Source: Verrucomicrobiaceae bacterium
GTDB lineage: Bacteria > Verrucomicrobiota > Verrucomicrobiia > Verrucomicrobiales > Verrucomicrobiaceae
Reading direction: 5' to 3'
Assembly (NCBI GenBank): GCA_021151605.1
Contig: JAGKWZ010000166.1
Coordinates: forward strand, 1-11,638
Length of the DNA stretch: 11,638 bases
Part shown: positions 6,387-11,638 of the stretch, in pieces
How the letters are laid out: each line of letters begins with the position of its first letter
Position numbering within the stretch: the first letter of the stretch is position 1
Notes under the pieces: model-generated
Database searches by the model: none
The model's input: only the letters and a program-made list of their open reading frames with translations
Told to the model about the DNA's origin: nothing
Made by a program: the position numbers and the translations under genes

Positions 6387-8089
6387 CACGCAGCAGAGGC
6401 TGGAGGTTTACGCTGAACACGCTTCTTCTTCTCGGAGGGCGGAGTCTCGCCGCTGACGAGGTAGGGCGACTCATTCATGAGCGTACGGCCGTCGTGGACC
6501 TGCACTGCCGCCGCCGTGTCCTTCGGGCCAATGATCGTGGTGATCGGTGTCTCAGCGGCTTTCTGATACTTGATGCGGCTGTGCATCATGCTCAGCAGCG
6601 TCTTCACAAAGCGGGCCTTCACTCGTGCGAGCTCTGCGATGGTGAGATCACATTCATCGAGCTGACCATCGACCATGCGGTTTTGCACGATCTCATCCAC
6701 CAGCGCCTCGACACGAGCTGGTGTGGGTTTTTCCAAAGAGCGGGAGGAACTCTCCACCGCATCTGCCAGCGAGATAATGGCAGCTTCCTTGAATTGCGGC
6801 CTCGGCCCAGGATAGCGGAAGACCTCTTCAGTGACCTGCGGGATGTCGTCTTCCTTGGACTTGCCCTGCTCGACGAGGCGGATCATCTCGGCCTTCTGAT
6901 CCAGCGCGCGCTTGTAGAAATACCAGGCCAGCGTGGTGCCGTGGTGCTGTTCGATGACGTCGATGATGCTGCAATTCAGCTTGTGTTTGATCGCCAGATC
7001 GACGCCGTCCTTCACATGCGCGATGAGGATCAGGGCGCTCATGCGCGCGGTCAGGTCCTCGTGCGGGTTGTGCGCGGGGTCCATGTTTTCGATGAAATAC
7101 TCCGGCTTCGTGAGCTTCCCGATGTCATGGAAGTAGGCGCAAACGCGAGTCATGGCGGCATTTGCCCCGATGGCCTCCGCCGCTGCCTCTGCGAGATTCG
7201 CGACAACGAGGCTGTGGTGATAAGTGCCCGGTGCCTCAATGCTGAGTCGCTTCATCAAAGGATGGTTCAAGTCCGCCTGCTCCAGCCAGGAGACCTCGGT
7301 GGTCACACCGAAGAGGCTCTCGATCACAGGCATCCCACCGCCCACGATCAGGCCGGTAAGGACACCCACCGTGAAAGGAATGCCAATCATCCGACTGAGC
7401 GTCGCTGAGTCCACGGCACCACTGGCGTGATGCAGGATGACGGAGAAAATCGCCGCTGCGGTGCCGATGTACAGGCCGGCCATGAAGAGCTTGTTCCGGC
7501 GGCGGACGCGGTTGGTGAAAAGGACAACGAGAAAGCCAATGAGTGCCGAGCAGGCGAGGTAGGTCACCACGTTCACCGCCATGAAGACGATGGCACCGAG
7601 CAGGCTGGAGTAGATAGCACCGAAGAGCCCGATCTTCCTCCCAAGAGCCACGGAGAGCACCATCGGTCCAAGTGCGTGCGGCAGCGCGAGCACTGGCAGA
7701 GCCCCGGACCAGCCTTTTTCATACGCGAAATCGATCATGCCGACGCTGGCGGCGAATTGCAGCAGCAGGGTGCCAAGAAGGAGCAGCAGTTCCGTGTTGT
7801 CCGTGATCTCATCTTTCAGGGCGACGAGGAGATGTATCACCATGGCGGCGCCGATGGCACCCGCACAAAGGTAGGCGGTCAACTGCGGCTGGATCGTGCC
7901 CGGCACTGCCGAGGCGGCGAGATTCATCAGGATGCCGAGCCCGACAAAGAACATGGCATAGACCAGCACGGTGGCCGCCGGATGAGTGCGGAGTTCATCA
8001 ACTAAATCTCCGTCCTGGTGCTTCCGGCGGACTTTACCGCAGGACAGACCTTCACGTTGCAAGCGGGCGCGCCGGAGGGATTCAAACAT
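6386..8089 (-). CDS. Membrane HD-domain phosphodiesterase, PgpH-like (7TM-HD), lacking the extracellular domain
   Basis: PgpH-type proteins hydrolyse cyclic-di-AMP to pApA with a cytoplasmic HD domain behind a membrane bundle. This one has 567 residues. A short charged N-terminus (1-36) is followed by seven or eight hydrophobic helices at about 38-60, 70-91, 99-120, 130-150, 154-192 (probably two), 202-221 and 236-256. The HD domain then shows His291/His292, His321-Asp322 (FHDIGK), His358, His382-His383 and Asp443, a complete two-metal set. A basic Pro/Lys-rich tail ends the protein. Full PgpH proteins are over 700 residues and carry a large extracellular 7TMR-HDED domain after the first helix. 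Here that domain is absent. An in-frame TAG at 8110-8108 shows that the 5' end is not simply misplaced. It lies between phoH and ybeY and overlaps ybeY. Cyclic-di-AMP specificity is inferred from the family. Confidence 0.88.
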   Translation of the reverse strand: MFESLRRARLQREGLSCGKVRRKHQDGDLVDELRTHPAATVLVYAMFFVGLGILMNLAASAVPGTIQPQLTAYLCAGAIGAAMVIHLLVALKDEITDNTELLLLLGTLLLQFAASVGMIDFAYEKGWSGALPVLALPHALGPMVLSVALGRKIGLFGAIYSSLLGAIVFMAVNVVTYLACSALIGFLVVLFTNRVRRRNKLFMAGLYIGTAAAIFSVILHHASGAVDSATLSRMIGIPFTVGVLTGLIVGGGMPVIESLFGVTTEVSWLEQADLNHPLMKRLSIEAPGTYHHSLVVANLAEAAAEAIGANAAMTRVCAYFHDIGKLTKPEYFIENMDPAHNPHEDLTARMSALILIAHVKDGVDLAIKHKLNCSIIDVIEQHHGTTLAWYFYKRALDQKAEMIRLVEQGKSKEDDIPQVTEEVFRYPGPRPQFKEAAIISLADAVESSSRSLEKPTPARVEALVDEIVQNRMVDGQLDECDLTIAELARVKARFVKTLLSMMHSRIKYQKAAETPITTIIGPKDTAAAVQVHDGRTLMNESPYLVSGETPPSEKKKRVQRKPPASAA

Positions 8090-8169
8090 GGGAGTGGGGG
8101 CGAAAAACTACCACAACTCGTCCGGTGAACAAGATGTGTTTTGCCATGAAGACTGTTCAAAGGACCATC

Positions 8170-9159
8170 TTAAGCGCCACTTTTGAGAGCAGCCTTGGCC
8201 TTTTCCGTCTCGGCGCGATGCCTGTCGTAGGCCTCGATAATGCGCTGGACAACGGGGAGACGGACGATGTCCTTGCTCAGGAAGTGGACGAAGCGAACGC
8301 CGGGCACGCCGGGCAGGATCTCCACGACCTCACGCAGACCGGACTTCACATGGCGGCGGAGATCGACCTGGGATGGATCTCCCGTGATGACGCATCGGGC
8401 ACCTTCTCCGAGGCGGGTCAGAAACATCAGCATCTGCTCGCTGGTCGTGTTTTGGGCTTCGTCCAGGATGATGAAGGCATTCTTCAGCGTGCGTCCACGC
8501 ATGTAGGCCAGCGGGGCGATCTCGATGGCACCTCGCTCGATCATTCGCTCAGCTTCCTCGGGCTCCAGCATCTCGAAAAGGGCGTCGTAGAGCGGGCGCA
8601 GGTAGGGGAAGATCTTCTCTTTGAGGTCGCCGGGCAGGAAGCCGAGCGCCTCGCCAGCCTCCACAGCAGGCCGCGTCAGCACGAGCCGTTGGACCTGCTT
8701 TTCGCGGAGCAAATGCAGCCCCTGAGCCATGGCCAGGAAGGTCTTGCCAGTGCCAGCCGGGCCGATGCCGAAGACGACTTCGTTGTCCCGCATGGCCTGC
8801 ACATAGCTGATCTGGCCGCGCGTCTTCGCCAGCACGGGCGGCTTCTTATTGGAGGTCAGCAGCTTCAGCGCGTGGATGGCCTCCGCCGGTTCATCGCCAT
8901 GCTCGGAGAGCACGCTTTCGGCCACGAGCTTGATCATGGCGCTGGAGATCTCCCCGCCCTGACGACGCACTTTTTCGAGCTGGATGAAAACTTCCCGCGC
9001 CGCCGAGACGGACTTCCCTTCTCCTTCGATCTTCACCCAACTGTCCCGCGAGGTCACCTGCACGCCGCAGCTCTCGGCCACGACCTTCAGTCCGGCCAGA
9101 TCATGCCCGACCAGCTTCTGGAGAAACTGCGGCGTTTCGTAAGTGAGCGTTTCAGTCAT
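8170..9159 (-). CDS. phoH: PhoH-like ATPase (YbeZ)
   Basis: This 329-residue cytoplasmic ATPase belongs to the PhoH/YbeZ group, whose members bind RNA, resemble the RecD/helicase fold and work with YbeY in RNA processing. An N-terminal KH-like region (about 10-65) precedes the ATPase domain (about 110-315). The Walker A motif is GPAGTGKT at 133-140, the Walker B motif is ILDEAQ at 231-236, and TRPAVEAGEALGFLPGD (162-178), ITGDPSQVDL (258-267) and RFVHFLSKDIVR (289-300) are family signatures. Length is typical. ATG 9159 lies 23 bases after the pyrH stop with no Shine-Dalgarno site, and the downstream HD gene follows after 80 bases. Co-occurrence with ybeY supports the YbeZ role. Its biochemical activity in this lineage is not shown by sequence. 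Confidence 0.95.
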   Translation of the reverse strand: MTETLTYETPQFLQKLVGHDLAGLKVVAESCGVQVTSRDSWVKIEGEGKSVSAAREVFIQLEKVRRQGGEISSAMIKLVAESVLSEHGDEPAEAIHALKLLTSNKKPPVLAKTRGQISYVQAMRDNEVVFGIGPAGTGKTFLAMAQGLHLLREKQVQRLVLTRPAVEAGEALGFLPGDLKEKIFPYLRPLYDALFEMLEPEEAERMIERGAIEIAPLAYMRGRTLKNAFIILDEAQNTTSEQMLMFLTRLGEGARCVITGDPSQVDLRRHVKSGLREVVEILPGVPGVRFVHFLSKDIVRLPVVQRIIEAYDRHRAETEKAKAALKSGA

Positions 9160-9182
9160 GGCGTGGACTCACGCAGTGGAGA

Positions 9183-9926
9183 TCAGAGCGTGCCGTTCGC
9201 ATTCACCACGGTGCCCAGCGGCTCGCCTACCAGCGCACGGCGGATATTGTCCGGCTCGTTCATGCTGAAGACGACGATGGGCATGTTGTTCTCCTGGCAA
9301 AGGGAGAAGGCGGTGGCGTCCATGACCTTGAGCTGCTTTGTCAGGCAGTCTTGGAAGCTCACGCTGTCATAGCGCACGGCGTTTGGATTCTTGTTCGGAT
9401 CACTGTCGTAGATGCCGTCCACCTTCGTGGCTTTGAAAACGACGTCCGCGCCGATCTCACTCGCGCGGAGAGCGGCGGTGGTGTCGGTGGAGAAGAAAGG
9501 ATTGCCCGTGCCTGCGGCGAAGATCACCACGCGTCCCAGCTCCAGATGGCGCATGGCCACGCGGCGGATGAAGGGCTCGGCCACGTTCTTCATTTCGATG
9601 GCACTTTGCACGCGCGTCGGCACGTCGATGGCCTCCAGCATGCTTTGCAGCGCCAGCGAGTTCATCACTGTAGCGAGCATGCCCATGTAGTCGGCCGTGG
9701 CGCGCTCCATGCCTTTGTTGCTGGCACTGATGCCGCGCCAAAAATTCCCGCCACCCACCACGAGAGCGATCTCGATGCCGGTCTGGTGCGCGGCTTTGAT
9801 CTGCGCCGCCATGTCTTCGACGATGGGGGGACTGATGTTATCGGTGCTGCCTGGCTCTCGGAGAGCCTCACCGCTGAGTTTGAGAAGAACGCGCCTGAAT
9901 TTCCGATTGCCGTTGGTTTCGCCCAT
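9183..9926 (-). CDS. pyrH: UMP kinase (uridylate kinase)
   Basis: PyrH phosphorylates UMP to UDP with ATP, a step in pyrimidine nucleotide synthesis, as a cytoplasmic hexamer of the amino acid kinase fold. The frame is open to a start at 10049, but that version adds 41 residues unlike the family and overlaps the dprA start. ATG 9926 gives 247 residues, close to the usual size. From there, LLKLSGEAL lies at 14-22, GGGNFWRG at 58-65, DYMGMLATVMN at 79-89, TGNPFFSTDT at 140-149 and KVDGIYDSDP at 168-177, all expected signatures. No Shine-Dalgarno site is seen. In many bacteria pyrH sits between tsf and frr. Here it is followed by phoH and preceded by divergent dprA, so that arrangement is broken. 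Confidence 0.96.
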   Translation of the reverse strand: MGETNGNRKFRRVLLKLSGEALREPGSTDNISPPIVEDMAAQIKAAHQTGIEIALVVGGGNFWRGISASNKGMERATADYMGMLATVMNSLALQSMLEAIDVPTRVQSAIEMKNVAEPFIRRVAMRHLELGRVVIFAAGTGNPFFSTDTTAALRASEIGADVVFKATKVDGIYDSDPNKNPNAVRYDSVSFQDCLTKQLKVMDATAFSLCQENNMPIVVFSMNEPDNIRRALVGEPLGTVVNANGTL

Positions 9927-10038
9927 GGATGGTGTGGATTTATGTCGTGATACATGATGCCCCCCGCGATGCAAAGATAATTCCAAAACCTCTGTCACAC
10001 ATTGCATGGGAGCCGCGAATGCTTCATGCATCTCACCC
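9927..10038. promoter_or_regulatory. Divergent pyrH/dprA intergenic region with a possible dprA -10 box
   Basis: The gap between the two chosen starts must hold promoters for both genes if they are transcribed apart. GATAAT at 9976-9981 matches five of six bases of a -10 element on the plus strand, but no good -35 is at the right spacing. On the minus strand only weak matches are seen (TTGCAT, 9974-9969, then TATCAC 16 bases on). A run of six C at 9960-9965 lies between them. Function is inferred from the gene layout. Confidence 0.3.
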
Positions 10039-11139
10039 ATGACCCGCACCGAAGCCTGGATCGCGCTGAACCTGATTCCTCAGGTGGGGCCCGTGCGTGT
10101 GCGGAAGCTACTCGCCCGCTTCGGCACGCCGGAGCAGATCCTCATGGCAAAGGCCTCCGAGATCATGGACGTGGACGGCTTTGGCCGCGCGCAGGCAGAG
10201 GCGCTCGCAGGCTGGCAGTCGCAGATCGATCTAGCGGCGGAGCTGAAAAAGATCAGCACACGCGGACTCACCATCCTCACGCAGGAGGACGAACTCTACC
10301 CCACCCTGCTGCGCACCATTTATGATCCACCGCTCGTGCTCTACGTCTGGGGAGAGGTGATCAAAAAAGACCACAATGCCATCGGCGTCGTCGGCAGCCG
10401 TCATGCCACGATCTACGGCATGAATACCACGAAGAAGATCAGCTTCCAGATCGCCTTCGCGGGCTACACCGTCATCAGCGGGCTCGCCCGTGGCATCGAT
10501 ACCGCCGCGCATGAATCCGCCCTCGCTGCCAAGGGGCGCACCATCGCCGTCATCGGCTCCGGCATTGGCAAACTCTACCCGCCCGAGAACATGGCACTGG
10601 CCGAGCGCATCGCCCAAAACGGCGCCGTCATCAGCGAGTATCCCGTGGATCGCATCGCCGACAAACAGACCTTCCCCTACCGCAACCGCGTCGTCGCCGG
10701 CTGGAGCAACGGCCTGCTCGTCACCGAGGCCCCTTTAAAAAGCGGCTCCCTCATCACCGCCCAGCAGGCCACCGAGCAGGGCCGCACCGTCTATGCCGTG
10801 CCCGGCCCCATCGACAAACCCACCTCCGCAGGCTGCAATCGCCTCATTCAGCAGGGGGCCAAGCTCGTCATGGATGGCGGCGATGTGCTGGACGATCTGA
10901 TGACTCTCTTCCCCACCGCGCCGAAACCGCCCACGCTGGAAGCCCCGAAGCCGCAAGTCAGCCTCACCTTGGATGAAGAGATCTTGCTCGGTGCCATCGA
11001 CACCGAAGAGCGCCACATCGACGACATCGCCACCCGCTCCGGCCTCACCCAGGCCACCGTCAATGTCAGCCTCATGCGCCTAGAGATGAAGCGCCTCATC
11101 CGCGCCCTGCCCGGCCGACGCTACGTCCGGCTCGTCTGA
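10039..11139 (+). CDS. dprA: DNA-processing protein DprA
   Basis: DprA protects incoming single-stranded DNA in natural transformation and loads RecA on it in the cytoplasm. I chose ATG 10039 (366 residues, MTRTEAW), because family proteins begin about here. An ATG at 10006 would add eleven residues with no family likeness, and neither has a well-placed Shine-Dalgarno site. Counted from 10006, a helix-hairpin-helix/SAM-like region lies at about 20-75, with LIPQVGPVRVRKLL at 23-36. The Rossmann-like DprA domain covers about 90-300, with VVGSRHATIYG (128-138), SGLARGIDTAAH (158-169), GSGIGKLYP (184-192), FPYRNRVVAG (223-232) and GSLITA (247-252). A C-terminal winged-helix domain lies at about 320-375. 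All core motifs are intact, so the protein looks functional. Its stop abuts the stop of the convergent neighbour with no base between. Other competence genes are not in the window. Confidence 0.96.
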   Translation: MTRTEAWIALNLIPQVGPVRVRKLLARFGTPEQILMAKASEIMDVDGFGRAQAEALAGWQSQIDLAAELKKISTRGLTILTQEDELYPTLLRTIYDPPLVLYVWGEVIKKDHNAIGVVGSRHATIYGMNTTKKISFQIAFAGYTVISGLARGIDTAAHESALAAKGRTIAVIGSGIGKLYPPENMALAERIAQNGAVISEYPVDRIADKQTFPYRNRVVAGWSNGLLVTEAPLKSGSLITAQQATEQGRTVYAVPGPIDKPTSAGCNRLIQQGAKLVMDGGDVLDDLMTLFPTAPKPPTLEAPKPQVSLTLDEEILLGAIDTEERHIDDIATRSGLTQATVNVSLMRLEMKRLIRALPGRRYVRLV

Positions 11140-11142
11140 TCA
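11137..11142. other. Back-to-back stop codons in a palindrome (TGATCA)
   Basis: The palindrome TGATCA supplies TGA for dprA on the plus strand (11137-11139) and TGA for the neighbouring gene on the minus strand (11142-11140). There is no intergenic base, so no terminator can lie between the two genes. Any terminator must be inside the opposing coding sequence. Confidence 0.85.
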
Positions 11143-11638
11143 CTCCACCACGCGCAGCTCCGTCACATGGCGCTGCATCACCCGGCCCGTCAGCTCCGGC
11201 AGCCCCCTCATCGGCGGCGTCTCCGGCAGATGCCGCGTGGCGATGCCCCACTCCAGCCGCAGGTATTCCGCGATCGTGCTCGTCACACTCAGTTGGATAA
11301 ACTGCGCCACCACCGGCCACAGCGTCAAAAAATGCCCCGGCGTCGCCCCCGAATCACAGGCCGTCCGCAGATGCCCCAGCAGCCCCTGGTAGCGCGCCCG
11401 ATTCGTCGCCTTTAGCAAAAGCCGCCCCGCCTCCACACTCGCCGCACCCTGCTCTGCCGACAGCCCTTTGGAAAAAACCTCCTCCGCCTCCATCAGCGCC
11501 GCCAGATCCGCCCTCTGCGCCGCCTGCCAGCAAGCGTGGAAATGCGGCGCCAGCGTCTCCTCCAGCAGTCCGGAGCCAAACCTCTCCCAGCCCGCCCGCA
11601 GCACCAGGATCGTCCGCGAGCGATCCGGCACATAGTGC
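11140..11638 (-). CDS. Unrecognised protein, C-terminal part (gene cut by window edge)
   Basis: The minus-strand frame is open from the right edge to the TGA at 11142-11140. A GTG at 11631 could be a start (163 residues), but the frame continues through two more codons to the edge, so the true start probably lies outside. The visible part is mostly helical, rich in Ala, Leu, Glu and Arg, with no signal peptide, membrane segment or clear catalytic motif. Helices around 24-75 and 98-130 (from the GTG) have a pattern faintly like the helical urease accessory protein UreF, but the LxPLGQ-type C-terminal signature of that family is missing, so I do not assign it. Coding is supported by length, by the tight stop-to-stop junction with dprA and by the lack of a better frame here. 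Confidence 0.6.
   Translation of the reverse strand, partial: HYVPDRSRTILVLRAGWERFGSGLLEETLAPHFHACWQAAQRADLAALMEAEEVFSKGLSAEQGAASVEAGRLLLKATNRARYQGLLGHLRTACDSGATPGHFLTLWPVVAQFIQLSVTSTIAEYLRLEWGIATRHLPETPPMRGLPELTGRVMQRHVTELRVVE

Noticed and set aside
6272..7408. A 378-codon plus-strand open frame opposite the HD gene and ybeY
   Set aside because: It is antisense to well-supported genes and shows no recognisable motif or start signal.
8126..8159. Inverted pair TGAACA (8126-8131) and TGTTCA (8154-8159) between phoH and the HD gene
   Set aside because: Arms are only six bases, the spacer is 22 bases, and extension fails on both sides, so it is within what chance allows.
8125..9372. A 415-codon plus-strand open frame across phoH and the end of pyrH
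   Set aside because: It lies opposite two firmly identified genes, crosses their junction, and its protein is rich in His, Gly and Asp with no domain logic, as expected for an antisense shadow in GC-rich DNA.
9927..10049. N-terminal extension of pyrH to the start at 10049
   Set aside because: The additional 41 residues have no likeness to the UMP kinase family and overlap the dprA start; ATG 9926 gives the normal length.
11140..11638. Assignment of the last gene as ureF
   Set aside because: Only a vague helical pattern matches; the C-terminal LxPLGQ-type signature is missing and no urease gene is visible.
1..11638. Mobile elements, CRISPR arrays, tRNA or rRNA genes, defence islands
   Set aside because: I found no regularly spaced repeats, transposase or integrase motifs, cloverleaf sequences or defence-gene signatures.

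Overview
The window is an ordinary-looking, gene-dense, GC-rich bacterial chromosome segment with about eleven protein genes, the last cut by the right edge. I see no rRNA, tRNA, CRISPR array, insertion sequence, phage or integrase genes. GC-rich composition, a nearly complete lack of Shine-Dalgarno sequences and the style of the proteins suggest a Verrucomicrobiota bacterium (Prosthecobacter or Verrucomicrobium type). That placement is an inference from protein style, not a search result.

Left part (1-3317): an N-acetylmuramoyl-L-alanine amidase on the minus strand faces a secreted four-LysM protein on the plus strand. They share an AT-rich gap of 84 bases that holds a 14-bp imperfect inverted repeat. 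A possible seven-codon leader ORF lies just before the LysM gene. gpsA (glycerol-3-phosphate dehydrogenase, phospholipid synthesis) follows the LysM gene on the same strand.

Middle (3325-9926): a run of seven minus-strand genes. In transcription order these are pyrH (UMP kinase), phoH/ybeZ (ATPase), a membrane HD-domain phosphodiesterase of the PgpH type, ybeY (rRNA-processing nuclease), an unrecognised membrane-anchored coiled-coil protein, an M14 zinc peptidase and a lipoprotein alpha/beta hydrolase. phoH-pgpH-ybeY is a known conserved neighbourhood that joins RNA maturation to cyclic-di-AMP turnover. The three genes after ybeY look envelope-related and may be a separate transcription unit, because 125 bases separate them from ybeY.

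Right part (10039-11638): dprA (loading of RecA on single-stranded DNA in natural transformation) diverges from pyrH. It ends exactly back-to-back with an unrecognised minus-strand gene that runs off the window.

Common themes are envelope synthesis and remodelling (amidase, LysM, GpsA, M14, lipoprotein) and RNA/nucleotide housekeeping (PyrH, PhoH, YbeY, PgpH-like). I did not find a clear new defence or mobile system. The most unusual items are the PgpH-like protein that lacks the extracellular sensor domain, the regulatory architecture between the amidase and LysM genes, the one-residue insertion in the YbeY zinc motif and the two unrecognised genes.
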